Positions 55,176 to 64,000 of a DNA stretch of 64,000 bases are shown here, one piece after another. The stretch's first letter is position 1; each line of letters starts with the position of its first letter. A program made the position numbers and the translations under genes. This DNA comes from an uncultured Sunxiuqinia sp. (GTDB lineage Bacteria; Bacteroidota; Bacteroidia; Bacteroidales; Prolixibacteraceae). Under the pieces are notes generated by a model. It searched no databases, was not told the origin of the DNA, and saw only the letters and a program-made list of their open reading frames with translations. The DNA is taken from positions 62,001 through 126,000 of the forward strand of contig NZ_CANLZV010000010.1 of the NCBI RefSeq assembly GCF_947495665.1. The letters are read 5' to 3'.

Positions 55176-55526
55176 ATGGGACAAATTGATTTGGAAGGAC
55201 TGGAGTTTTTTGCCTATCACGGGCATTACCCGGTTGAAAAAGAAGTGGGCAACAAGTTTATCCTGAATGTAAGCATTCAAACCGACTGCGAAGCAGCTGC
55301 CAAGTCGGACCGCCTGAAAGATGCCCTGAATTATCAGAGAGCCTATGAACTGATTAAAGAGGAAATGGCCATTCCATCTGATTTGCTGGAAAATGTAGCC
55401 ACCCGCATTGTGGATCGCCTTTACGATGCTTTCCCGCAAATTGAGCATGCCAAAGTAAAAATCTCAAAAATGAATCCTCCCATGGGCGGGCAGATTGAAA
55501 AAGTTAGTCTGACGATCAGCCGCTAA
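55176..55526 (+). CDS. folB: Dihydroneopterin aldolase
   Basis: The 116-residue protein fits FolB: GLEFFAYHGHYPVEKEVGNKF (the YHG motif and pterin-binding Glu), Tyr53 in LNYQRAY, and Lys98 in KISKMNPPMGGQ. It splits 7,8-dihydroneopterin to 6-hydroxymethyldihydropterin in folate synthesis. It converges with the SGNH lipoprotein gene, whose stop is 22 bases away. Confidence 0.93.
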   Translation: MGQIDLEGLEFFAYHGHYPVEKEVGNKFILNVSIQTDCEAAAKSDRLKDALNYQRAYELIKEEMAIPSDLLENVATRIVDRLYDAFPQIEHAKVKISKMNPPMGGQIEKVSLTISR

Positions 55527-55548
55527 AGTTTGCAGGGTATCATCCCAC

Positions 55549-56997
55549 TTACAGTTTACCTCTGTTAAGATTGACATAGCCTGAAAGCGCACAGGATTGG
55601 AGTTTTTTAAGTTCTTTGGCTAGTGTCAGGGCAGTTAACCGGGCACCAGCGGCATTGGTACGAACCGGATCGTTGGTGAAAAGCTGCCGGGCTATTTGGG
55701 GCCCCATGGCCTCATACTCCAAGGTAATAACGTGGTTTAAATCAATATAGAAAACCTGTCCGGACTGAGCCAAATCACGAGCCCACAGGGAATTGCTGTC
55801 ACTTACGCTTTCCAATTTTCCACCCGACCATTTGTTGTGCGGAGTCGGAGAAATAAGGATGACCACTACACCTTTGGCTTTTGCCTCTATAAGGTGCTTT
55901 TTCAAAACTTCGGTGTAAGAATAACTTTGTGCATTGGGGCTGTTCTTTGTACTTGATCGGCCGAGCTGGATCAGCAAGAAATCATCTTCCTTCATCTGTT
56001 CCATCAGCTCATTCCAAAACCTCTCCGAATAATAACTCAAACCATTGTTGGCAATGGCTGTCGGGGTAAAAATATTTAGCCGACTGGTGTCCAGATAAGC
56101 CGGAAGCTCCCGGCTCCAGTCAACAGCTTTCTCATTGGATGACTTCACAGGTGAGTTTGATACCAAAAAAAGATTGCGCTTCACCGGAAAGTTAAGTGTT
56201 GGATTCTCCTGTAAGTAATCCTTCAGCTTGCAACTAGAGGCTTGATTCAAACCTTCCACCACTAGTGAGGCTGCGAAGATTGCTCCCTTGGCTGTTGTAT
56301 GTGTTGGGTCGTTCTTAAAGAAAAAAGTGCCGGTAACCGAATCTTCGCCCAAGGCTTCCATTGCGCGGGCCATCTTCTCATTCAGATCAATAAACTCTAC
56401 CTCTTCAAAAGTAGCCACTTCGCGGGCCCATTCGCTATAGCTTGCATTATCCCTCAGTACCTCTCCATTCACCCAATTGTTGCGAGAAATAGGAGACAAT
56501 ACAACAGGAATGGCTCCTTTTTCCTTCGCTTCAACAATATACTGACGCAAATACCAGCCGTAGGTATGAACCACTTCACGCTCGCCTGTGAGCAGGTTGT
56601 CGATCTCCTCCATTTTATCGCTGATGCCTTCAAAAGTGCCGCGTGCCCGAAAGTTATCATTAACAGGACCGGCATCATTGTGCCCAAACTGAATCAACAC
56701 ATAGTCGCCGGCTTGCAGGCTATGCAAAACTTCCTCCCAATGTCCCTGAGTCCTGAAAGTACGGCTGCTGGTTCCTCCCAAGGCATGATTTTCAACCCGG
56801 ATTCTGGTTGTATCAAAATAAAGGGCAAGAGGTTCGCCCCAGCCCCACAGTCCGTCGGCCCCATCGCCCCGTCCGTTTTTCACGGTGGAATCCCCAATAA
56901 GGTAAACAGTCGGTTTTCCGGTCGGTGCTTCCTCCTTGTCAGCCTGGCAGCCACTCAATAAACTAATCAACAGGAAAAAGACTACGATTCGTATCAT
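55549..56997 (-). CDS. Lipoprotein with two tandem SGNH-hydrolase domains (rhamnogalacturonan acetylesterase-like), second degenerate
   Basis: The 482-residue protein has a lipobox (LLSGCQAD, Cys17). Domain 1 (about 28-255) has the complete SGNH set: Ser37 in YLIGDSTVK, Gly75 in LGGTSSRTF, Asn108 in FGHNDAG, and Asp230/His233 in NDPTHTTAKGA, matching the RGAE subfamily that deacetylates pectin. Domain 2 (about 272-475) aligns throughout but reads LVSNSPVK (Ser282 kept), LGRSST in place of GHND, and NDPVRTNAAGA, where Arg446 replaces the catalytic His. Domain 2 is therefore probably inactive. The frame extends 11 codons upstream to a TTG; the ATG at 56995-56997 gives the proper signal. Confidence 0.87.
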   Translation of the reverse strand: MIRIVVFFLLISLLSGCQADKEEAPTGKPTVYLIGDSTVKNGRGDGADGLWGWGEPLALYFDTTRIRVENHALGGTSSRTFRTQGHWEEVLHSLQAGDYVLIQFGHNDAGPVNDNFRARGTFEGISDKMEEIDNLLTGEREVVHTYGWYLRQYIVEAKEKGAIPVVLSPISRNNWVNGEVLRDNASYSEWAREVATFEEVEFIDLNEKMARAMEALGEDSVTGTFFFKNDPTHTTAKGAIFAASLVVEGLNQASSCKLKDYLQENPTLNFPVKRNLFLVSNSPVKSSNEKAVDWSRELPAYLDTSRLNIFTPTAIANNGLSYYSERFWNELMEQMKEDDFLLIQLGRSSTKNSPNAQSYSYTEVLKKHLIEAKAKGVVVILISPTPHNKWSGGKLESVSDSNSLWARDLAQSGQVFYIDLNHVITLEYEAMGPQIARQLFTNDPVRTNAAGARLTALTLAKELKKLQSCALSGYVNLNRGKL

Positions 56998-57537
56998 GAT
57001 TTCATTTTTTTGATTCAAGCTTTGCAACAAAAAGAAACGAAAAATACACCCTTCGCTTTTGTGAAGTTACAAACAAATAAGTAGGTTTTCCGCCTTCCAA
57101 TACAGAAAGTTAGAAATTGTCCCTGAGTATCATCGGTATAAGACCTAGCGGAAGAGCCTCCAGACAAAACCCATAAAAAACGGAGAGTAGAAAATAAACT
57201 TAGGCTCCCCATATTGGCCATAACTAAAGTCAACTGTCAAACTCTCAAATGCCAAACGTTTATTGAAATATAGAATCACTGAAATGGTTATAGAATAAGG
57301 TTTTCCCCACTCAACTCCGTAATCCGTGTTTCTGATTTCTGATTCAAATTCCACCAAAGAAACACCCCCATTGATAAAAGTTTTCTGTATTTTTATCACC
57401 ATGAATTACCTTTTTTAAAAAATCACTAAAGCCTGACTTTAAAAAAATTGACGATTGACATCTTATTCCAAAACTGACATTCGTAGAGAAACAGTTCAAT
57501 TGGATCAGATGTCAAACATACCTAGCTAATACGAGTA
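56998..57537. other. 540-base AT-rich intergenic region
   Basis: Separates the SGNH lipoprotein gene from the divergent sigma-factor gene. Apart from the uncertain small ORF at 57145-57402, I see no repeat, RNA gene or exact promoter box. Confidence 0.5.
57145..57402 (-). CDS. Hypothetical short ORF, uncertain
   Basis: An ATG-started frame of 85 codons. The product has strand-like segments (YSITISVILYFNKRLAFES, FSYGQYGEPKFIFYSPFFMG) but no recognised domain or signal. It could be a small protein, the remnant of a lost gene or chance; base composition is like the rest of the AT-rich gap. Confidence 0.25.
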   Translation of the reverse strand: MVIKIQKTFINGGVSLVEFESEIRNTDYGVEWGKPYSITISVILYFNKRLAFESLTVDFSYGQYGEPKFIFYSPFFMGFVWRLFR

Positions 57538-58179
57538 ATGAAAGATTCCGAATATTGGAACATTTTTGTTAATGGGCAAAAACAAATTCTTGAAGTCATA
57601 TATACCAAATACTATGACCACTTACTAAACTATGGATTGAAGTTATATCCTGACACAGATTTCATAAAAGATTGTATACAGGATTTGTTTGTAAAGCTGT
57701 ACTCAGGTAAGAATATAAAATCTACTCCTTGTGTTCGTTCGTATCTGCTAAAATCGATTCGTAATATTATCATTGATAAGCTGACAAAAAACAAGCTTTA
57801 TCTTTCTGAAAAAGAGACACCTTTTCATCTGATTATTGATGACGATGAGTTGGAGAAAAATTTCGGGGCAAATAATGATGAAGAACTACTATTGGTCAAA
57901 AAGTTAATCAACTGCTACAATCAATTATCAGACAAGCAGAGACAAATTATCTATTTAAAGTATATACAAGAACTTTCCCACAGAGAAATTGCTGAGATTC
58001 TTGGTATTAACGAACAATCCTCAATGAATCTGGCTTCAAGAGCGCTGGCCAAACTACGGAAATTATTACTTGACAAAAACAACCAATCTTTTTTCAATAG
58101 CGAAACACTGGAAAAGAATCTGATCCTGTTACTCCTTATGAATCGACAAACTTTTTATAAAGCAAATCATTCAACTTAG
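57538..58179 (+). CDS. ECF-type RNA polymerase sigma factor
   Basis: The 213-residue protein has sigma region 2 (about residues 15-85; FIKDCIQDLFVKLY, VRSYLLKSIRNIIIDKLTKN) and region 4 (LSDKQRQIIYLKYIQELSHREIAEILGI, then SMNLASRALAKLRKLL). A hydrophobic-ending tail of about 35 residues extends past region 4. Bacteroidota ECF factors of this kind usually pair with a FecR-like anti-sigma gene just downstream; none follows here. The gene points toward the end of the SusCD operon, 260 bases away, and may control it or another locus. Confidence 0.88.
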   Translation: MKDSEYWNIFVNGQKQILEVIYTKYYDHLLNYGLKLYPDTDFIKDCIQDLFVKLYSGKNIKSTPCVRSYLLKSIRNIIIDKLTKNKLYLSEKETPFHLIIDDDELEKNFGANNDEELLLVKKLINCYNQLSDKQRQIIYLKYIQELSHREIAEILGINEQSSMNLASRALAKLRKLLLDKNNQSFFNSETLEKNLILLLLMNRQTFYKANHST

Positions 58180-58329
58180 GCATGGACGAGGTATCGAAGA
58201 TTTTCATCCGATAATCGGAAGCAGAAAAGTTATATCCTGTAAATAGTTCACATTCTCGCAACCGAGTAAATCCCCCTAAAACACAGTCAAACAAATAGAT
58301 CGAAAGAGGAACTTTGACCGCAAAATAAA

Positions 58330-58366
58330 ATTTCCTGACCCGCTGATGTTCAGTGGATCAGGAAAT
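58330..58366 (-). terminator. Terminator of the susCD operon
   Basis: ATTTCCTGA (58330-58338) pairs with TCAGGAAAT (58358-58366); an inner stem of about 6 bp continues. On the minus strand it is followed by TTTATTTTG. It lies 73 bases past the phosphodiesterase-like stop. Confidence 0.75.
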
Positions 58367-58439
58367 CAATACCGTAAATATCATTTGTAGCTCCTCGCAT
58401 TTCACTCCTTGTGAACGAATGCAACGGAAGACCTACAGC

Positions 58440-59675
58440 TTATTTTCTTAACCAGCGGTTAAGCGCATTGTGTGGTGTGCTCACCACAAATTTGTAAAAT
58501 TTCGATGCCGGATATTGCGATATGTCTACTGTAAAAGCCCCTGCTTTAGCAGGAACTTCCCCCAGTTCTATCCATTCTTCAACTCCACCTTCTTTGAAAT
58601 GGTTAGTAGTAGCCATATAAATGATAGCCTTATTATTTGTCGATGAGCTATTCCAGCTAAGAACCACAGTATCATCATAGGGGCTGGTCTTAAGAGCTGA
58701 AATATCGTTCTTTCCCAAAAATGAGATTCCGTCTTGCTCAAAGGCCAGATCACGGGGCACATCGAAATCCATAAAATGACAAATTGTAGGTAAAATATCA
58801 ACTAAAGACAGGGAAGCACTACCAAAATGGTTATTAACCTTTTTCTGATTGGTTGAAATCCATACAGAGCGTTCTCTTTCCGACTGCCCACCATGGCCGT
58901 GTCCACTTTCCGAACGACCATGATCAGTGGTAACAATAACCAGCCAATCTTCATCAAACATTTTTTCACGATATTGAACAGCCTCCCAGATTTGAGCAAT
59001 CAATTGATCTGTTTTATTCACATAGTCATCCATAAAGGCTCCATCTCCATAAAGATGAAAACCAGAATCGGTATACCACAAATAAACCCAACTCAAATCC
59101 GGAGCATCACGACGAATACTTGCTGCTGCTTTTTGGCAAACAACAGAGTCAATTTCAAAAATCTGCTTATGGTCTTTTTTCTCCGGGAAGCGCGTTTTAT
59201 CAAGTTCATAGCCATCGTATACATAGTCTATTTGAAGCTGATTCGTTTCCTCTTTTCCTTCGCCAATAAGAACGGTTCGATTATCAACCCAGCTGGAAAA
59301 AAGCGCCGTCTTAAAATCCTGTTGTTGCTCTTTCGCTATTCGGAAAATACTCCAATAATTATAGTTAGGCTTCAAATTCGAATTGCCTGGTACATTATGC
59401 TTATTAAGCCACGTTCCGGTTAGAATATTAGTATATCCTACAGCCGAGATAGTTGGGGTTTGCGAATATCCTCCTATTTCGCCGCCGGTATACGCTCGCG
59501 CATAAGCCCCTTTATCGGCAATATCAAATACTGTCTTGGGACGAACACGTTCCACATAATCGGCTGGGATACCATCAAGAACAATATAAACAACTTTGCG
59601 AGTTTTTGCCTGGATGGTAAAAAATACCATCCAAGCAAAGACTACTGTCAAAAACACTTTTTTTATACTCATCAT
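58440..59675 (-). CDS. Alkaline-phosphatase-superfamily protein (nucleotide pyrophosphatase/phosphodiesterase-like), secreted
   Basis: The 411-residue protein has a signal peptide (residues 1-23) and the AP-superfamily metal sites: Asp34 in YIVLDGIPADY, TDSGFHLYG, and VTTDHGRSESGHGHGGQS. By eye, TPTISAVGYTNILTGTW aligns with the nucleophile loop of NPP enzymes, with Ser77 at the position of the usual Thr and Gly80 where NPPs have Asn. The signal peptide places it in the periplasm or outside. It lies 11 bases after susD, so its substrate is probably linked to what SusCD imports. A phosphomonoesterase or phosphodiesterase role is open. Confidence 0.78.
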   Translation of the reverse strand: MMSIKKVFLTVVFAWMVFFTIQAKTRKVVYIVLDGIPADYVERVRPKTVFDIADKGAYARAYTGGEIGGYSQTPTISAVGYTNILTGTWLNKHNVPGNSNLKPNYNYWSIFRIAKEQQQDFKTALFSSWVDNRTVLIGEGKEETNQLQIDYVYDGYELDKTRFPEKKDHKQIFEIDSVVCQKAAASIRRDAPDLSWVYLWYTDSGFHLYGDGAFMDDYVNKTDQLIAQIWEAVQYREKMFDEDWLVIVTTDHGRSESGHGHGGQSERERSVWISTNQKKVNNHFGSASLSLVDILPTICHFMDFDVPRDLAFEQDGISFLGKNDISALKTSPYDDTVVLSWNSSSTNNKAIIYMATTNHFKEGGVEEWIELGEVPAKAGAFTVDISQYPASKFYKFVVSTPHNALNRWLRK

Positions 59676-59686
59676 TCAATTTCGCA

Positions 59687-61207
59687 TTATTTTAATATCC
59701 ACATGAGTTTATTCACCTCATCAACTCCTTCATATTGGCTATCTAGTGCTTTCTGAACCTGTTCCTTATTATAATCAAATTCAACCTGAGGATACAACCA
59801 ACGCACCGGGATTTTAGACGGCTCTTTAAAATTCAAATTCGTTTCGGGATTTATTGGTAAAACCGGGTATCCCGTACGTCTGTAATCATAATACGGCTGC
59901 CAAGCGAGTTGCAAGAATGAAGCTACGTACTTTTGCTCCATAAGCATCTCCAGTTTGTCTTCAAACTCTCCGGATAATTGAACCGAAGGATTTACCAAAT
60001 AATCATCAATTACTTCGTCTGTAATCTTTCGCCCATGATGATAAGTGACATCATCAGGAGTCCATTCACGAAGAAAATCAAAATGTGCTCGTATTCCCTT
60101 TGTATAAAACAATGAAGCATCTTCTGTAATCCAGCCACGCAATGCAGCTTCAGCAAGAATAAAGTTTTGCTCAGCATAACCAATTAGGATATAAGGCTCA
60201 CCCGGCTCATAGTAAATGAATCGTTTATTAAACCCACAATATTCTCCAGACACATATTTAGCTCTAATATCCTCAATAGGATCCGAAACCTCAACTCCAA
60301 CATAAGCGTCAAAATCACTTTCTACCTTCCCCTCCGCAAGTTTAGCTTTTGAAGGAGACGCAAAATAAAACATCCTATAATCGTTATTCTCTTGCAAAAT
60401 ATCCATCAACGTATTCGAAAGCATCGGATAGTCAAAGTGCTTATTATAGGCAATATTAAAAGGATACAACTGACCTGATTTACTTGAGAATACCAGTTGG
60501 AGATTATCTCCGTTCCCTTCCATTAAAAGACCACGTTGATAAACTTGTGCAAATTTTTGCTTTACATTAAGATCAGTATCTGATTCTTTTTTGGAAAGAT
60601 TGATAAGTACCCTTAACTCAAAGGCATTAACAACCTTTCTCCACTTATTGACATTTCCTCCAAAAATAGGATCTCCTTCAAAATCTGAAGCGTTACCGAA
60701 TAACTCAACAGAACGATCCAAATTGGTCAGCAAAGATTTAAAAATATCTTTCTGAGCATCGTATTTAGGGGTTAACAAATTCTCTTTACCTTTCAATATT
60801 TCGGAGTAGGGAATATCGCCCACGGCAATAGTCTGATTGTAAATCAAATAACTTTCCAAGAAAAGAGCTAATGCCTCATAGGCATCACGATCCCGTTCTT
60901 CGGCCAGTTCAGCCATAAGTCGATAGTTTCGCAATGTCGTAAAACTATCAAAACTCGCCCTTCCAAAGTTGTTATATTGATTTCCTCGCGAACCTTCACC
61001 CCACGCCAAATACTTGGGAAGAAATTGACTATCTACAAAACCTACACCTGATGACGGTTTCATGATTCCCATAATAGCCCCGGTAGCTAAAAGTTTCGAG
61101 TTTACTTTCGTAGCTGAATCGCTATTGGTATTCAACTCATCGAATTTACTGCATGCGGCAAATAAGATTAAAGCTGCAAACCCTATTATTATTTTATTTA
61201 AATTCAT
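59687..61207 (-). CDS. SusD/RagB-family nutrient-binding outer membrane lipoprotein
   Basis: The 506-residue protein has a lipobox ending FAACSK (Cys19) and the opening FDELNTNSDSATKV, typical of the SusD-like group that starts LNTNPDxP. Tetratricopeptide-like helices follow, including YLAWGEGSRGNQYNNFGRAS and NFILAEAALRGWI, and the SusD-typical C-terminus RWLYPQVEFDYNKEQV. It caps the SusC channel and binds the ligand at the cell surface. Ligand unknown. It is 13 bases after susC and 11 bases before the phosphodiesterase-like gene. Confidence 0.92.
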   Translation of the reverse strand: MNLNKIIIGFAALILFAACSKFDELNTNSDSATKVNSKLLATGAIMGIMKPSSGVGFVDSQFLPKYLAWGEGSRGNQYNNFGRASFDSFTTLRNYRLMAELAEERDRDAYEALALFLESYLIYNQTIAVGDIPYSEILKGKENLLTPKYDAQKDIFKSLLTNLDRSVELFGNASDFEGDPIFGGNVNKWRKVVNAFELRVLINLSKKESDTDLNVKQKFAQVYQRGLLMEGNGDNLQLVFSSKSGQLYPFNIAYNKHFDYPMLSNTLMDILQENNDYRMFYFASPSKAKLAEGKVESDFDAYVGVEVSDPIEDIRAKYVSGEYCGFNKRFIYYEPGEPYILIGYAEQNFILAEAALRGWITEDASLFYTKGIRAHFDFLREWTPDDVTYHHGRKITDEVIDDYLVNPSVQLSGEFEDKLEMLMEQKYVASFLQLAWQPYYDYRRTGYPVLPINPETNLNFKEPSKIPVRWLYPQVEFDYNKEQVQKALDSQYEGVDEVNKLMWILK

Positions 61208-61220
61208 AGTTTTAAAAAGA

Positions 61221-64000
61221 TTAAAAATTAAGTTTCAAATTAAAACCAACATAGCGTATAGATGGAGAATTGATATTCTCAACGCCGACATCAGGATCTG
61301 AAAATTTAAAATCGCGGGTCCACATCAATAGATTTTGCCCCACTACTCCAATTGATGCCTGCTTCAAATTCAACTTTTCATAAAAAGTTGGTGGCAAAGC
61401 GTAACTAATGGCAATATTTCGCAACTTAACAAAGGTTTTATCCAGTAAATTTTGAGTCCGAACAGTTCCAATATAAGGATTTGTACGTGTCATATATGTC
61501 TCATAAGAAACCACTTTATCGTTTGGTTCATATACCCGATCATCCCGAATAATATTGCCATCGGCATCCCATTCGGCACTTCCTGAGACCACTTTAACTC
61601 CCTCTCCAATAAATGTTTTATTTCCATTGACCACCTCCTCATAACGATAATCATTATCACTATCAATGTGAGAACCTGAGTTCCACATGGCCTGATCAAT
61701 TTGTGCATGAGCTAATCCTCCTACTTTTCCGTCAACACTTATATCAAGTGTCAAATTCTTGTACGAAACTTGCGTGCTCAAACCAAACATCCAGTCAGGA
61801 GCAGTATATCCTTGCAAACTTTCATATTGGTTAATTAATGGCATCCCATCATTTCCATGAATAATATTGCCATTAGGATCTCTTTGGTAGTCATAAACAC
61901 TTAACCAATCCCAACGTTTACCTTTTGCAACCCAACCTTTTTGCGTCGAATAAACCGGATCGATATTCGCGTAATAATAACGATCTCTTGCCCAGTTAAA
62001 TGTCGCCTTCCAGTTTAGCTCTTTGCTTTTGATGATATCGCCGGACAAAATTACCTCGAACCCTTTACGCTCCTGTTCTTCTTCAATATTAATAAGAGTA
62101 TTGTAATAGCCTGTCGTCGAACTAATTCTTGCAGAACGAGAATTATTATAGTTGAGCTTATTATAGTAGGTTACATCTAATCGCAACCGATTATTTAAGA
62201 AATGAGCAGCTGTTCCAATTTCATAGGAACGAGAAGTGGCTGGCGAAATAATCGCATCTTTTATCGAAGTTGGGGCGTAAGCTGCCGTCATGTTATTCCA
62301 CACATCGGTACTGATGTTGAAAACCTTATTAATGGCATAAATACTCATGTCTTGCTTAGTCATTGTCCATGAGCCCCTAAGTTTCCAAAAATCAAAAAAC
62401 TCAGGCATCGTAATGAATTCTGACAGAACCAAACTTGATGCCACTGAAGGATAAAAATACGAACGGGTTGATTCCGGCAAAGTTGAAGACCAGTCATTAC
62501 GCCCGGTAACATCTAAGAAAACAGCACTTTTCCAAGAGGCAGAAAATTTTCCGTAGAATGAATTAACTTGCTTTTGTGAATACCATTTGCTGGTTTGGGC
62601 TGGATCCACAGAAGCATTCAAAGAATAATAACCGGGAACAATAATACCACCTTCCGTATTTGAACTCAGTCCATCATTCTTTAGGTAATAAATAGATCCG
62701 CCCAGCAAGCCATTAACATTAAAATCATTAAAGGTATAATCCCCCATTAGTATCAGATCGTTATTAATGCTGAAGTTATTATTTCTGGAAACACTATAGT
62801 ATCCTTTTCGACCACCCCAACCAGCTGTCGCGCCGATAGGCGTCTTATATTCCGATTTACTAACGCCCATATCCATACCTGATCGAAGCGTCGCAGTCAG
62901 CCATGGCGCAATATCATAGGAAGTATTGATAAACCCATTAACTATATCATAATCATTGCCCGATGTAATTTCATGAGCTATGTAGTATGGGTTTTCGTAC
63001 CAGGAGCGATCCATCCAGTTTGATAACTCGTCTTTTTTGTACCAATAATCCTTATAATCACGAATATCAAAATCGACACCCGACCAGATTAATAAATTGT
63101 ACAAGTAGCCATTGCCTCCATAGCCGGTACCTCCTTTATTCGGATAAAACCGTTTATTATAGGTCAATCCGGCATCTGATTTAAACTTTCCAAATTTCAT
63201 ATCCCCACCTACAGAATATGTAATTTTATTAAGCTTTTCATTGGGCCATTGTCCCTTGTTATAAACGTGAGTTAAAGAAGTACGAAAACTTCCATATTTT
63301 CCCTTTTGTGTGACACTCACATTAGTATTGACAATGGAACTAAACTCCTGGAAATTTTTCAGGTTATTTTTTCCTTTAGCCACCAAGGGCTGTGTTTCCC
63401 ATTCATAAGTAAATGGATTGTATTGTACCGCTTCACGACCAATATCCATTTTATCTCCCCATACATAACTACCTGCAAGGTATTTACCTCCCTGCCCGGT
63501 ACTGTATGATGTTTGAACTTCCGGTTTACGCAAATAACCGGCATTAATCATGGTACTACTATTGATCTCGACCTGAAGACCTTCTTCCTTGCCACGCTTA
63601 GTCACAATCATGATCGCACCACTTCCTCCACGCGCACCATAAAGAGCAGAAGCTGTTGCTCCCTTCAAAACATCGATCGATTCAATGTCATCGGCAGCAA
63701 TATCTCTTAATGAAAGGTTGTTATATGGAACTCCATCTACAACCAATAAAGGAGATTCTCCGCGCAATGAAATGGTAGGAGCACTATTGAATTCAGTACT
63801 ATTAGCAACGTTTAAACCGGCAATTTTTCCCGTTAAACTAGTGGCAAAGTCAACACCTTTTACCTTGCTAACATTATCGCCCGAAACTTTTTGAACAGCA
63901 TAACCTAAAGCTTTGGTTTCTTTTTTTATTCCCAGTGCCGTTACAACCACTTCATCGATGCCTATCTCGCTGGAACTTAACGTCACATCAACAGCACCAT
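61221..64000 (-). CDS. SusC/RagA-family TonB-dependent outer membrane transporter, 5' end outside window
   Basis: The frame is open to the window edge, giving the C-terminal 926 codons. GIDEVVVTALGIKKE is the TonB-box-like segment of SusC proteins; the plug follows (GKIAGLNVANSTEFNSAPTI, SLRGESPLLVVDGVPYNN, IDVLKGATASALYGARGGSG), then the 22-strand barrel ending RYVGFNLKLNF. The signal peptide and N-terminal carboxypeptidase-like domain lie outside. It imports oligomers with SusD, driven by TonB. The ligand cannot be read from sequence. Confidence 0.93.
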   Translation of the reverse strand, partial: GAVDVTLSSSEIGIDEVVVTALGIKKETKALGYAVQKVSGDNVSKVKGVDFATSLTGKIAGLNVANSTEFNSAPTISLRGESPLLVVDGVPYNNLSLRDIAADDIESIDVLKGATASALYGARGGSGAIMIVTKRGKEEGLQVEINSSTMINAGYLRKPEVQTSYSTGQGGKYLAGSYVWGDKMDIGREAVQYNPFTYEWETQPLVAKGKNNLKNFQEFSSIVNTNVSVTQKGKYGSFRTSLTHVYNKGQWPNEKLNKITYSVGGDMKFGKFKSDAGLTYNKRFYPNKGGTGYGGNGYLYNLLIWSGVDFDIRDYKDYWYKKDELSNWMDRSWYENPYYIAHEITSGNDYDIVNGFINTSYDIAPWLTATLRSGMDMGVSKSEYKTPIGATAGWGGRKGYYSVSRNNNFSINNDLILMGDYTFNDFNVNGLLGGSIYYLKNDGLSSNTEGGIIVPGYYSLNASVDPAQTSKWYSQKQVNSFYGKFSASWKSAVFLDVTGRNDWSSTLPESTRSYFYPSVASSLVLSEFITMPEFFDFWKLRGSWTMTKQDMSIYAINKVFNISTDVWNNMTAAYAPTSIKDAIISPATSRSYEIGTAAHFLNNRLRLDVTYYNKLNYNNSRSARISSTTGYYNTLINIEEEQERKGFEVILSGDIIKSKELNWKATFNWARDRYYYANIDPVYSTQKGWVAKGKRWDWLSVYDYQRDPNGNIIHGNDGMPLINQYESLQGYTAPDWMFGLSTQVSYKNLTLDISVDGKVGGLAHAQIDQAMWNSGSHIDSDNDYRYEEVVNGNKTFIGEGVKVVSGSAEWDADGNIIRDDRVYEPNDKVVSYETYMTRTNPYIGTVRTQNLLDKTFVKLRNIAISYALPPTFYEKLNLKQASIGVVGQNLLMWTRDFKFSDPDVGVENINSPSIRYVGFNLKLNF

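Noticed and set aside
1-64000. CRISPR arrays, tRNA or rRNA genes, insertion sequences, prophage
   Set aside because: No spaced direct repeats, cloverleaf-like sequences, transposase or integrase frames, or phage genes were seen in any gap or frame.

Overview
The window reads as a stretch of chromosome from a member of the Bacteroidota, most likely the order Marinilabiliales (Prolixibacteraceae-like); the genus is inference. The sequence shows a SusC/SusD pair with SusD lipobox, the fused LpxC-FabZ protein typical of the phylum, a PG0541-type protein beside an RND pump, GH92 and GH130 mannoside enzymes, LytS/LytTR signalling, and several promoters of the Bacteroidota form TTTG-N19/20-TAnnTTTG. 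No rRNA, tRNA, insertion sequence, prophage or CRISPR array was seen.

Layout. 1-4.4 kb: the 3' part of an aromatic amino acid decarboxylase gene, a family 2 glycosyltransferase, a Skp/OmpH-like protein, proline dehydrogenase and a nitroreductase. 4.6-11.5 kb: a xylose catabolic cluster (GntR-type regulator, xylB, a Tat-exported Gfo/Idh/MocA protein, xylA, an XylE-like symporter). An identical 16-base element lies just after the -7 box of both the regulator promoter and the xylB promoter. 11.5-14.9 kb: two superoxide dismutases of different metal types around a membrane metallophosphoesterase. 15-23.7 kb: a MATE exporter, then a six-gene tetR-tetR-tolC-mfp-rnd-PG0541 efflux operon with an autoregulation-like promoter. 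23.9-29.9 kb: a TGS/kinase fusion, then a lytic transglycosylase gene overlapping uvrA.

30-34.8 kb: a GH92/MFS/GH130 mannoside operon. 34.8-40.0 kb: a His-rich outer membrane protein and the lipid A operon HD-lpxD-lpxC/fabZ-lpxA. 40.1-45.1 kb: rimP-nusA-infB behind a strong promoter and a terminator-like leader hairpin. 45.2-49.9 kb: gcvH, tsaE, an unusual alanine dehydrogenase-like gene, and an intracellular type I pullulanase. 50-53.1 kb: a membrane-protein/LiaF-like/LytS/LytTR operon that looks like an envelope-stress sensor. 53.2-55.5 kb: glnS and folB.

55.5-64 kb: a lipoprotein with two tandem SGNH-hydrolase domains, the second catalytically degenerate; an ECF-type sigma factor without an adjacent anti-sigma gene; and a SusC-SusD-phosphodiesterase operon whose susC runs off the window end.

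Most of the window is ordinary core and accessory chromosome. The most interesting items are the paired xyl operator, the leader hairpin before rimP-nusA-infB, the degenerate SGNH domain, the alanine dehydrogenase-like protein lacking expected active-site residues, and the SusCD locus whose only visible enzyme is a phosphodiesterase-type protein.
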